This document shows positions 34,011 through 45,479 of a DNA stretch of 64,000 bases, one piece after another. A model generated the notes under the pieces. It was given only the letters and a program-made list of their open reading frames with translations. It had not been told where the DNA came from and ran no database searches. Source of the stretch: Lactuca virosa (Eukaryota; Streptophyta; Magnoliopsida; Asterales; Asteraceae). Position numbers and translations under genes: made by a program. The stretch is taken from contig CAKMRJ010005745.1 in assembly GCA_928212115.1 (NCBI GenBank), forward strand, positions 80,110,635 to 80,174,634. Direction: 5' to 3'. Within the stretch, counting starts at the first letter, position 1. Each line of letters opens with the position of its first letter.

Positions 34011-34309
34011 TTTTCATGCCCACCGCCCATGGTCTTACTGCTCATCTATCAATCCATCCATACACATATGGAGTCAAACACACACCTGACCAAGCGCCCA
34101 AGCTGGTCTCCAGTCATGCCTGGAACCCTAACATGGGTCCAACAAAATCATGTTATCCATCACCAAGAAGGCGTTAACCAACTGTTGGGGAGTTTCCTGA
34201 ACTCCCATCTCACATAATCCTCAATTAAGACGGCCACCTAAGTCGAATTTCCTCCCAACAAGAGTGTGAAACTCATCCTAGTTTCATGACTGATTCGGAT
34301 TCCGGAAAT

Positions 34310-34640
34310 CTGAACAATTCTCCCCCACTTGAATTCGTCGAAGCTCTCCCAACACACAAAGTTGAAGGATTCCCAATCCATTTACCTCTTATGATTGAAC
34401 CGTTGACAACCTGCGCTTACCAATGCTCGTTTTCGATCATTAGCCAAACCCAAAGACCATCCAACTATTGAAGACCAGATGGACACTCCCTGAAATCACA
34501 ACAAATCCAAACATCCAGAATGCTTCCGATGCTATAGCCCCGATATCCCGAAATCCTACATTCGGGATTTCGTCGAAGCTCTTCCGAACGCCTCCAGATG
34601 GACAATTCTCCCCCACTTGAATTCTTCGAAGCTCTTCTGA
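34310..34640 (-). repeat. Diverged duplications with a polypurine-like block in Gy-F
   Basis: TTCTCCCCCACTTGAATTC followed by TCGAAGCTCT occurs near 34318 and 34609, with a related ATTTCGTCGAAGCTCTTCC near 34567. In element sense each copy has GTGGGGGAGAA, resembling a polypurine tract. Confidence 0.65.
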
Positions 34641-37600
34641 ATGCTTCCAGTGACAAGACCAAGACCCTAGCGATAGATTAATTTCCTGATACTCCCAGTG
34701 GATAGCCAAGCTCACACGACGGGCACCACCATCTTCTTGTTACCGCTCCTTCCCTAGCAATGGTAGTGATTGGACCCAAAAGTTCTTCCTCAGAAGACTT
34801 CCAACCCCACCAAATCGAATGCTAAAACCTCTTAACCCTGACTTTACTAGAAAACCAACTCACTGACCTTGACCATAAACCTTCCAAACAATACCCCTAA
34901 ACTGATCCCGAAAAAGAACCAGAACAACCACCGAACTATTTGAACCCCGCTCCACTAGATACAACCCCTTATTGACCCATTAATGATTCATGGCATGCAA
35001 ATGGCATATAACAATTCTTGATGATACAACTCATACAATAACAGAGAATTACACCAAAGATAACGCTTACCCAAACCGATATAAAATTCCAAAGCAATAT
35101 AAATTCTGTGACAACCGTCAAAATTCGTGTCGGTTCAAGAATTGATAAACTTAGTTGCATGTGTAGGCATGACACATACTAGACTTACTAACTAAAAGCT
35201 AAGTTATAACCTACTAGAAACTGGGAAACAAGTAGAATTGAAGGATAGTGTACTTAGATTCCACATTGATACATGACTTCTATAGTTACTTTAACTGTAA
35301 CAACTATTCAAATTCGGGTCATTCCTTGACTTGAACACCTTTTCATGAATCATATACACACATCATGCACTTGACCTATTAGTAGAAATTACGTCCGAGT
35401 CTCGTAGGAACTTAAGTTAAAGTTGAAAACTATGACTAGTATACTTGGTTCCTCCATTTCACTTGAATCTCGGAACCACTACATATAAATGTCAATAAAC
35501 CGACGAAAAGGAATTACAAACATTATTTATAAGTATAAAAGAGTTATAAGACTCAAAAATAATTTGATGCCTCCAAAATTCAATCTATCTTGATATCTAA
35601 AGTTTAGCAAAATCCGAAAAACCCTAAAAGCCCTAAAATCTCAAATTTATAAACTTTAACACCTAAGACTCCATAAAATTTGTTATGAACCTCATAATAT
35701 CAAATTAAAATGACTAAATTCAGGAAAATATAATCAAGGAACAAAAAAATTAAATCATTAACATTTACCCTTACTTTATAAGCCAAAAATCGAGGTTTTA
35801 TGGATAAAAGCTAGGTTAAGTTGTATATTTTATAAAACTTTGATATTTTTTTATAAAAGACTTAAATATTATAAAGAGAAAAGAAAAGTAGAGGGTATTA
35901 TACCTCAAAAATTCGGATCCCTCTCTCCCCATATCTCTCCCTCACACTCAAAAGGGCACACACTACTCATTTTCACTCACTCTTCACTCCACCTCTTTAC
36001 ATCCTTCAAGAACAAGTTTTTCTCTCAAACTCCCTCTTTCTCTGTCAAAACCCACGAAATTCTCCAGCCAAGAATATCTGTCAACCTTCAAATCTTCATC
36101 ATTTGATGTTATTCTTAAAGGAAGACACGAAAATCCTTTACTTTTCTTCACTTTTCTTTCAAGTTTTACAAAGTTTGTTGCACTTTCTCCTTCTTCTACT
36201 CCATTCTATGGTAAAAGATCATGAACACATAAACATACAAACACACAATCACGGTTTTGATGATGATGGTGGTATGATTTCACCCAAAAACAACATGCAT
36301 GTTGTAGATGGTGAAGTCCCATGACCTAAACCTAAGTCAAAATCATGGAAATGCACTTTTCTACAAGTTTTGGTGGAAAATCACCACATGCACCCTAAGT
36401 TTTCTTTCAAAAATGATTTTTGACCATTTCACACTCATGAATGGCCTTCAAACCAACATGTATGTGAAGATCTTCAAGCTTAGATGCTAGATGATCAAAG
36501 TTTGTTGTTAAAAGCTTCAAATATGTTCAAAAAGGATTTATTCTCAAATAAATACCTAAAACTCTATTTCTTATCAAATCCAATTTTTTCAGAATCCCAC
36601 CAATAAAATAAGATGATTTGTAAATTTTAAGAAAATAATTCATTTTTCTCGAATTATTATAATTACTACAAGGAAATAACGCAATAATTCATATAAAATA
36701 ATTTCTGAGGTCTATAAATCCTAGGTAAATTTGTGAATGACCCCTAAAGTAAATGATGACATCTCAGTAAGTTTCATCGATTTTGGTAACTGTTTGGTAT
36801 GGTTTTGAATTTTCTTTTTTTTTAATTAAAATAAATCATAAAACCATATTAGGGAATGTGAAAAGGCTATATAATATTTTTCGCAGATCCTAACTCATGT
36901 GGAATACTTAGAAAAATATTTTTAGAATTTTTCATAATGCATACATATTTTTCCCCGATTTTTGTGTTTATAATGGACTAATAATGAGAAAAATAGTTCT
37001 ACTAATCCAAAATTCATGAAAATTTACCAGAACATCTTATAATATATTAGAACTCTAAATACAATTTTGGATGATTTTGCTATTCAGTATGCTATTTTTC
37101 TTCTATTTTCTAAGATTAAATACACTTAAATCCACAAAATCGGACTACATTATATAAAAATCACCATTGGTATTTTTCCCGGATTATGTACGTTGTGAAT
37201 GAAGTTTACAAAAATTTTGGTAATTTACTTTAACTTTTTGATAATTATTCACCAATTAATGATTATTCAAGAGAATAAAACAAAGAAAAATAGAAACACT
37301 AATTCAAAAATATCTTTTATATTTTTCACAGCTTATATATGTATAATAACAGTGTTACAAAAAGTTTGGGCAATTTTGGAAACTATATTCTATTTATTTC
37401 CATTTTTGTTAGAATAAATGCACAAAAATCATAAAATCGGGTTAAACTGTTTAGAAACACATTTTTATATTTTTCCCAGCTTAACTATGTTTAATGGCAG
37501 TATTATAAAATGTTTGTGAATTTTTATCATCTGGATACTATTTTTCATAAATTTATATTGTTATGAAGGCTTAAAAATTTGGAAAAATAGTTAATCACAT

Positions 37601-38416
37601 CAAAAATTCAAGGGAAAATTTCTGGAAGACCTCTACTGTATTTAGATTGAAAATACAAATTTTGAGAATTTTTGGAAACTGGTTGATAATATTTTTGATT
37701 TTTAGGAGTTTAAAACACCTTTAAATGTGTTGAAATACCCACAATTAATATTACAAAAATTTGGAAAATAATAGCCAAAATTATCTTAATCACATGAGTT
37801 ATAAAATATCACCATTTCAGAAAAATTGTTACCTATTTAATATAAAACCAATATTAGAACAAAAATTTGGCATTTCCCTATATGTAGAATTTAGTATATT
37901 AGCATTAGATTTCGACATAGAGACTCACTAGCGTATACCATTATTGTAGGAATCGATAGTGGTACAAGTGGAACATAGTTCAAGGCACCATTTGCATTAT
38001 CTCAAAGCATTGTGAGTATTCACGACTTCCCCTATTTTCGGTTTTAAATGTTTTGGGGTGAAAAAGCATGTCCAAAAAATTGTTTATGTTCGTTGTATTT
38101 ATTTTGACTCGTATAAACTTGGTTGCTATATTTTTAATGTATGTGTATGTTACTTTAATTCATGAGGACTGTATCGCGGTTAAGTCCCTGGAATCATTCG
38201 ACACAACTCATTAACTCTTTTGAACCTATGGTTATTATGGATAGCGCTATCAGGAGGTAGACAACTCCTCACTCGCACGATTCGCTTGAGTTCATTTTAC
38301 CATTTTATTCTCTATGTTTGCGATACAAATAGTAGTCAACAGGGCACAATTCGGTCATTAGGCTTAGGTTGTGAGCTCATGATTGGAAACTAGATGCACA
38401 TACGAATCTTACATCG

Positions 38417-38740
38417 CATTTTAGCGACGAAACTTGTATACTCATTTTAGCGACGAAACTTGTATACTTATTTTAGCAACGAAACTTGTATACTCATTTT
38501 AGCAACGAAACTTGTATACTCATTTTAGAAACGAAACTTGTATACTCATTTTAGCAACGAAACTTGTATACCCGTTTTCGCGATGAAACTTGTGTACTCA
38601 TTTTATCAAAGAAACTAGTATACTCATTTTAATGATGAAACTTGTATACTTATTTTATCAATGAAACTTGTATACTCATTTTAGCAACGAAACTTGTTTA
38701 CTCGTTTTAGCAACGAACTTTATATCCCATGAGAATATAA
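38417..38740 (+). repeat. 26-bp tandem array in Gy-G (about a dozen copies)
   Basis: Unit GAAACTTGTATACTCATTTT + AGCAAC with point variation. It decays toward the right. Lies about 170 bp before the hairpin module. Confidence 0.93.
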
Positions 38741-38906
38741 ACTTTACATCTCATTTTGGCAACATACTTTATTTCTCATGATGACAACGAACTTTGTTTA
38801 TGCAAACTTATTTACATATTTTAGCAATGTACTTTTATTTATGGAAACTTCTATTAAAACTTTGATTACGATTCATGAAATGAATATTATTTTTAACCTG
38901 TGAGTA

Positions 38907-38956
38907 CTCACCAACTATCTCGGTAGTTGACCGTTCATTTTACATGCTTTTTCAGG
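38907..38956 (+). other. LTR 3' hairpin module of Gy-G
   Basis: CTCAC, then CAACTA-TCTCGG-TAGTTG (perfect 6-bp stem, 6-nt loop), then a pyrimidine-rich stretch and TTCAGG. The stem sequence differs completely from the Gy-B, Gy-D and Gy-H stems in the same position. Confidence 0.75.
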
Positions 38957-39176
38957 AACACGTCTATAAGATGGCACTTAAGGACACATCACTTGTAGGA
39001 GCATTCGCATGGGTTGTATTTCAATTGCATTATAATTTCTTTTAAAATATGTTCAAACACATTGTAAATTGTAATACTTTTTAATACTATGGTTGGTGTT
39101 GTCTTTTAACTTTTGCTATGAGACCCTTTGTACTGACACGCCTCGTGTTTCCGCTTTAGCGGGGTGTGACAAATTC

Positions 39177-40749
39177 TGATAACCAAGAATAAAGCAAAAG
39201 ATAACATACCTGCAATATCATCTGAAGAAACCCTAAATCTCTCTTCCTGCCAAAGTACTTGCGATGAAACATGAGCTGCCCCAACCACTAAGCGGGGGAA
39301 ATTCACACTGATATGACTAGGCTGATGACAACAATGGCACAACTCTACGTCCAATGTGCATTCTTGGTGGAGGTGACCCTTCCATCCGTACCTGCCGCAC
39401 TTATACCTGCTGCAAACATCCTCAAGTGCCCCTTCATCCTTCGTGCAACCACCACGACCCCTCGGGTCTCTGATACTAGCCATGGCAGTGTCCAACTGCT
39501 CAGATCGCCGATCCAGACCATGAGTTCGCTTCCTCTTCCCTATTTTCCTATCCAAACCAATCTCCTGCTCCCGGGTTACCCCGATCATCCCATCAATCGC
39601 CTGAGCAGCCGAGGTCTAACCTTTGAACCTGACGACCAATTTATCAATGACACGCCCAATGATGTCAAGTAACTCCTCGCAAAGGGATCGCGAAACCTCC
39701 GCGTTAATCCAGTAATGTGGTCGACACTCCTGAAGACATGGTGTAATCTCTAATGAGATGAACTCCCGCATCTGCTCGCTAATCGGCTCAGTACCTGCAC
39801 CTGAGCTGGAACCAGAACCTGAATCTCCTCCCTGAGTGCTCATCACCAAAATGAAATACAACATGCAAATAATCAGAACATACCCAAGAATCCTCCTCCC
39901 ATAAGCTTCCTAGATTCTCGAAGACTCTCCCCGATTCGAGTATGGATCATGTGCTTTCAGTAGTACGAGCCTAATACTACCTACCACACCTATCCATATT
40001 TTCCTCAAGAATGATCTCGAATCCTCTAAGTCGCCTCCTTAAACTGATGCACCCTTAAATCGCAAAACAGCGCAACTAAACCCACTGAAGCACTTCCTAG
40101 GCTCTCCTAGGTTCCCGAACTCACCCTGCCCTCAGCTGCTGAAAGACTCCCACCCATGTTAACTAACTACCTCCTAAATATAGTCACATACAACAGAGAT
40201 TAATATTTCGAGTAAAAGACTCAACCCTAGAACGGTTGGACTTAAACGAGAGCTGCACAATAGAGCCAAATACATCACTCTGAGATTATTTAACATGTGC
40301 CACATGTGACTTAACATATTCACTTAGTAGTTGATCCACATCACTAAGAGTCCCACAAAGACAAAGCAAGCAACATTTAGGCAACGGAAAATTTAACCAG
40401 CATACACTAATCAAGCCATTCAATTCACTTATCTGAAAACCATATTAGCATGAAATTCCAAAAGCTCATACAATCAGGCATATAAAGGCATCTCTCATAT
40501 CATAACACCCAGAGAAGATCCTTAGCCCTAATCTAAAATGCAATTCTCATAATCATATCATATATCATAATAAACATGTATTGGTATTCTAGGAACTACT
40601 TACTTGAACTCGGTCGAGTGCACGCATCACACCCCGTTTTTTTTATTAGAAACCATTTTTAATAAAATATTTATTTTATGAAAAATTTCACCAAACTCTC
40701 AGTTTGAGTCTAGGCATACCCGAGAGTATGCCCAAATCCCTCAAACTAA
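39177..40749 (-). pseudogene. Gy-F leader and proximal internal region
   Basis: From the primer site leftwards: about 900 bp of untranslated leader (40749-39850, no gene seen), then the gag remnant up to the Gy-G insertion. The leader has blocks in common with Gy-B and Gy-C leaders. Confidence 0.7.
39178..39864 (-). pseudogene. Truncated, frame-shifted gag remnant of Gy-F
   Basis: An N-terminal piece (82 codons, 39864-39616) has a Ser/Gly-rich start and the SEQMREFISLEIT segment typical of Tekay/Del-type chromovirus gag. It ends in a stop. A second frame (39588 leftwards) resumes with a basic stretch and two CCHC knuckles at 39298-39399: the first lacks its second Cys (Tyr), the second lacks its last Cys (Phe). 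The central capsid part is missing, so total length is far below the several hundred residues usual for the family. The open frame runs on past 39177 into Gy-G, which is an artefact of the insertion. In life gag would form the particle shell. Confidence 0.75.
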
Positions 40750-40762
40750 GGCTCTGATACCA
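40750..40762 (-). other. Primer-binding site of Gy-F
   Basis: Element sense TGGTATCAGAGCC, three bases after the 5' LTR end; initiator tRNA-Met type. Confidence 0.9.
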
Positions 40763-40965
40763 ACTTGAAACACTCCAAAATATGAGGTAAAAATTTTGTT
40801 TTTAAAACAACCAAAACACCCATTTATCATTACTAAATTACTTAATGGTATTCGATATTAAAAACGGTTATCAGAGTACAATCCCAAAATCTCAACGTCG
40901 CGGAAAATATGGGTGTATGCGCGATCAAGATGGGCCCTTCCCTTTCGAACCGGAAGTACCTGAAA

Positions 40966-41001
40966 CCATAAACAACAATTGTAAGCACAAAGCTTAGTCA
41001 G
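40966..41001 (-). other. LTR 3' hairpin module of Gy-F
   Basis: Element sense CTGAC, stem TAAGC-TTTGT-GCTTA (40982-40996), then TTTCAGGTACTTC near 40955-40968. The usual CTCAC has become CTGAC. Confidence 0.7.
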
Positions 41002-42791
41002 TTTCCCCAAATACCACATACCATACATATCCTACGAGTCATACATATCATAAATATCCAACATTTAATAGAAGGTGCTATATTCCACACATAGTCTTGC
41101 CATTATGCCACGAGCCGTATCATGGTCTTCCTTGCCAGGCCGAGGACCAAAAACCTGGGTCTTACAGACAAGTGTCAGGAGTCACCTCCTGGTCTTCCAT
41201 GTAAGCGTCACAAAGACAACGAACATACAATCTACAACTACTTATATACTTAACTGCAAGAGTCCAAACTTTGGTCTTGCATACAGAATTGCCAGGTGCT
41301 ACCCACATGTCATTTCATACAAATGCCAAGGGCCGCCCCTGGTCTTCCTACAATACATAAACCAATAGGACCGGCATCGGTGCCTTCGACCCATAAAATA
41401 ATGAGGAGACTCACCCCGCACTGCTGAATCACACTGATAATCCCTAACTACTAGTCCGCTAATTCCCTGAACTATCAATATCAAATAACACCCAATTAAG
41501 ATTCGGAATCGAATATATACCCTTCAATCCATACTTAGGGTAAAAAGACCATTGTACCCATTATCTAGCTTGGCCTAAGACTAAGGCCCAAAATATCCCA
41601 TGGTCACCCTTGACCGAACTTCTAGTCAAAGTCAAAGTCAACAGTCCATGTTGACTAAACACGTCGTGTTACCCCTTAGACACGTCGTGTTCTGCCAGCA
41701 TCCATTCAGTTGGGAAAAATCACGACCACACGCTGTGTTGCCCCTTGAACACACCGTGTTCGCCCGAGATTCAACAGCTTAATACATTAACTTGTTTTCT
41801 CCGATTCCAAGAGCTCCAAAGCTCAAGTCTAGTCCATAACATGGTTTAGAAGGATAAAGTTTCCAACTTTATCAATTGGGACTTCCCAAAAAGGTTCAAA
41901 CTAAATCCATAAAGCTTAATAATGCAAGATCATAACCAACAAGCACTTAATCCTCCAATTCCAAAGTCCATCCTTTCCAAAAGTGCTTCAAGCACCAAAA
42001 CCATCCCCAAAGTTGGTGCTTTACAGACATACATGTCTAATGCATGTCTTAAACCCGAATTAGGTCAAATTGGGCACTCATGACCTAATCTTTATGAATG
42101 ACATCAAAACTTGATTATACTTTATATCCATAATACTGCTAACTCCTCTTGACCTAGAGATTAATAAAGTTTCCAACTTTATGATATCTATCCATTCCAT
42201 CATTCAAATATAAGAAGCTAAAGGAACAAAACTCAAGATCTAACAACTTGGAATGATAAAAATTAAGTCTTGAACACTTACAAAGTCCAAAAGAGTGCCA
42301 AGGTGGAGAATGGGGACTTGATTGGTTGATCTTTACTTCCTTCCTCCTCCTTCTTCCTTCTTAGCTTCAAAAATCACCAAAATAGCTCTAAAAATGGAGG
42401 AAGATGATTAGGGTTTCTTTCAGGCTTGAGGGGCTGATAATGGACAAACCCTAGTGTGACATCCCCTAATTTCTCGGCCAGAAATGACCAATTTAATTTA
42501 TGCTTTTTAAAATAAAATCAGAGAAATATTTTTAAAAGATGTTGCGGAATTGGTCCCCAGAACAAAACATGATAAAAGTTTGTCAAAACGTTTCTTTAAG
42601 AAATATATAATTTCCTTTTATATCAAAACCTCGGGATGTCATGTTCCGATACAGATCAAAAACATAAACAAGACATTATAAGCCTTACAACAGTTATTTG
42701 TAACTACTGGCCTATAATCCAAAAATTACTCATCATCATCATCCGACTATGCTCGGGGTCCACTACCTGTAATATAAAAAGCTGAGTGGGT

Positions 42792-42812
42792 CAGGCTTGG
42801 AAGCCTGGTGAG
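42792..42812 (-). other. LTR 3' hairpin module of Gy-H (left LTR)
   Basis: Element sense CTCAC, then CAGGCTT-CC-AAGCCTG, a perfect 7-bp stem. Same position as the unrelated stems in other families. The copy in the right LTR is at 49013-49033. Confidence 0.8.
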
Positions 42813-43770
42813 CATATAGAGTTTTCAACCCACAATAAATAAATTTATTGTACTGAAACATCAATCAATCAACCAAATTACCCCAACCCCATTATGTTAT
42901 TAATTTCTTTAGGGTTTACCCTAAGATTCAACTATCACTCCTTCCTAAGGATTCATCCTAAGGAATAGGCACAAGGTCACACCATCGCCAGGGTTTATAC
43001 AACAGGTGCTGAGTCCATAGCTCTCATTTATTGACAGTATTATTGACAGTATTCTCCCCTATCATACATGTCAATGGGTTTTTAGAGTACAGCAGATGAA
43101 CATATAGTTCACACACCTACAGGTTGCAAGCCTGCTAGTGTTCCACAGACCGTCTAGAATAGTCCATGGTTGTCATCCATACTCTGTTGAATGACGGGGG
43201 TCTACGTTTGGGTAAGTGATTCTGTCAAATTTCACCACTCACCCTCAACTCATGATCAATATTACTGATCATCTCATTTATCCAACTCACCTTTCATCAC
43301 ACCCACTATTTCATCTACCCATGTTTTACCCAACATTTTTTGTAGATAAAAATACATATACAGTTTAAATTATTTAAAAACCTGTATAAATCATTCCTTC
43401 AACACCCATCTCAAATAAACAAACAATATATATTCACACAGCACGTATTTTATGTAAAATACTTCATATCTATGTGTAAGGTGAAAGTAACTACACACTC
43501 ACCTGATTTAATGAAAATCGAGCAGCAATTCGTTTCCTAAAACGATCGTTTCTAATAAAACCGAGAGTTTTATTGAGAAACCGGGCTCTGCAAGGGTCGG
43601 GCTTCGAAATCGAAAAGATAAATTTTTCGGGCTTCTCGGGCACTTCGCGGCATATTCCAGGGGTTATAATCGATACCGGGGCATTGGGGAATATTAAAAT
43701 GAAGGAAATATGAAGAAAGGGGCTAAAAGTGACAATTTCTTAAAATTATCCGAGAAGGGTCGCAGCCTTC

Positions 43771-43858
43771 TATTTATAGAGGGAGGCTTCTGATCGGACG
43801 GCTGAGAAGCTCCCAGGTGGCAGCAGATCCGATGGCTCTCACGTGATCTGCGCATGCG
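43771..43858 (-). promoter_or_regulatory. Gy-H LTR promoter (left copy)
   Basis: TATAAATA on the minus strand, with CGCATGCG (43851-43858, an 8-bp palindrome) about 75 bp upstream and CACGTGATC close by. Further upstream are ACACGCGTCGG copies. The same layout occurs in the right LTR (49992-50090). Confidence 0.55.
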
Positions 43859-44926
43859 AGGGCCTCGTTGGCGTCTTCTTAGTGGACCGAGGTCTAGGGT
43901 CCGAGATAGGGGGTTCGTGGCTCACAGCGAGGCTCGGACGGATGAGTCACTACACACGCGTCGGATGCAAGGCTCGCCACCGAGGCACACGCGTCGGACT
44001 CTCGGCTGCACACGTGTCACTCCTCGGATGCTTCCACGGCTTCGGATGACTCAACATATTTCGGACACGTGGCACGATCTAAGCGAGGGTGACGTGGCCG
44101 AAGTACACCTATGCGAAATTTCTCGATTTTTGTGCAAAAACTTCTAAAATCCATAACTTTCGCATACGAGCTCTGTTTTTTTGACGTTCTTTATATGCAC
44201 GCATAGGTAAAATTACGCTCTACAACTTTCGTTTAGACTTCGTCGGCTAATTTTGACTTTAATTTTTATATTATTATTTTTAACAGATCGGGACAGCAAA
44301 TCCGTTAAAAATTCATAACTTCTTCATCCGACGTCCGTTTTCGTCTGTCTTTTTACCGTTGTGCTACTATTTACGAGACCTTCGATTCTCGTTTAGGTCG
44401 TGTCGGCTAAAAATCACTCGATCTGAAATTCGAGTTTTTAGCTGTCTACTGCTAAGCTGAAACTTCGAAAAATAATAACTTCCTCATACGAAGTCAGATT
44501 TGGGCGTTCTTTTTATACCTACTCTCGGTTTAACGAACACTACAAGTTTCTTTTAGATCACTAAGGCTAAAAAGTAGTTTATCAAAAACTCACTTTTTAC
44601 GACATTCGGCACCGTGCCAGTTTTGTCGTGAAACTTCGACAGGTCATAACTTCTTCGTTATAACTCGGATTTCGGCATTCTTTATATATCCGTAATCCTT
44701 GTCACGACCACTACAACTTTCTTAATAAATATCAGCTTTATCTAATATTTATTTTTGACGCTCATTTTTATTCTTAATTAATTAAACCCTAATAATTAAG
44801 CATAAAACACATAATTTTCACATAAAATTCACATAATTCCTTTTCATTTCTTCTAAATGAGTTACAAAGGTTAACCTAGACTATCATATCAATATTAATG
44901 CCTAGCCTAGAAACACGGGCATTACA

Positions 44927-44940
44927 ATTCTCTCCCCCTT
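44927..44940 (-). other. Polypurine tract of Gy-H
   Basis: Element sense AAGGGGGAGAGAAT directly before the 3' LTR. Confidence 0.9.
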
Positions 44941-44994
44941 AGGATGATTCCGTCCCCGGAATCACACATCGACAAACAACTACGGGTAGCGACT

Positions 44995-45318
44995 CACCAT
45001 GTCACTCTCCGTTTCCCAGGTGAGATTTGGCCCATTTGTATGTTTCCAACGCACAAGCACTAAATCGACCATCTTGCGTTACAACTTCTTAGTCTTACGG
45101 TCAACAATTGCCTCAGGTTCTCCATTTAACCTCTTGTTTTCATCCAACCTTAATTCAGAAATGGGAATTATGTCGGGCACATCTCCCGTGAACTTTCTCA
45201 AATTATACACATGAAAGGTGTTCTGAATACCCTCCGGTTCTTCCGGTAATTCTAGCTTGTAAGCTTGATTCCCGATCCTCTGAAGAAATTTAAATGGTCC
45301 AATAAACCTTAGACTCAA
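44995..45318 (-). pseudogene. Integrase C-terminal region and chromodomain remnant (Gy-H)
   Basis: The open stretch 45318-45079 reads as the chromovirus integrase C-terminal module (RFIGPFK ... NTFHV ... LRKF) that precedes the chromodomain. Just beyond a stop, 45070-45000 reads a chromodomain core with the two conserved Trp (VRWKHTN ... LTWETE). Chromodomains steer chromovirus integration toward heterochromatin. This identifies the lineage as a Ty3/gypsy chromovirus. Confidence 0.8.
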
Positions 45319-45479
45319 CTTTCCCCTTCTACCAAACCTTATAAGTCCCTTTCATGGAGAGACTTTAGGTAAAACCGAATCTCCAACTTCGAATGATATC
45401 GGTTATCTTTTCTTGTCAGCATAGCTCTTTTGAGCAGCTAACATCCTTTCCCTAATCACTTCCAACTTTTCAGCAGTCT

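Larger units (their letters stand above)
32788..35106 (-). pseudogene. Gy-F internal region, distal part without pol
   Basis: Between the polypurine tract and the Gy-G insertion there is no recognisable reverse transcriptase, RNase H or integrase in any frame. It holds the 57-58 bp array (33793-34010) and, around 34310-34640, repeated segments with TTCTCCCCCACTTGAATTC + GTCGAAGCTCT + CC near-duplicates. A 180-codon open frame on the opposite strand (32736-33278) crosses the LTR boundary and is a by-product. Confidence 0.65.
35107..39171 (+). repeat. Gy-G: solo LTR of 4,065 bp with AATTC target duplication
   Basis: TGTGACAACCG ... GCGGGGTGTGACA, flanked by AATTC at 35102-35106 and 39172-39176, with Gy-F internal sequence on both sides. 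There is no internal region. Very AT-rich centre (36500-37900) with diverged repeats built on ATATTTTTC(C/A)C(G/A)GCTTA-like text. Leader-like pyrimidine-rich sequence at 35915-36080; a 26-bp array at 38417-38740; then CTCAC with a perfect CAACTA/TAGTTG hairpin (38907-38929) and TTCAGG (38951). Unlike the other LTRs I see no CG-rich palindrome block before its likely start. Open frames at 35840-36490 look like chance in a leader. Confidence 0.9.
42455..44926 (-). repeat. 3' LTR of Gy-H (2,472 bp)
   Basis: Element order from the right: four diverged GAAGTTATGA boxes about 160 bp apart (near 44645, 44474, 44314, 44153), a GC-rich region with CACGTG, ACACGCGT and CGCATGCG (43840-44090), TATAAATA (43771-43778), leader, then CTCAC with hairpin CAGGCTT/AAGCCTG (42792-42812) and ACAGG near 42765. 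Open frames on the plus strand at 43843-44147 are antisense to the promoter region and are not genes. Confidence 0.93.

Noticed and set aside
38417..38740. Regular repeats considered as a CRISPR-like array or satellite
   Set aside because: Contiguous 26-bp units without unique spacers, enclosed in a solo LTR with a target duplication; a local tandem array.
39106..39588. Treating the whole 160-codon minus-strand frame as gag
   Set aside because: Its end lies within the Gy-G LTR; only the part right of 39177 belongs to Gy-F gag.
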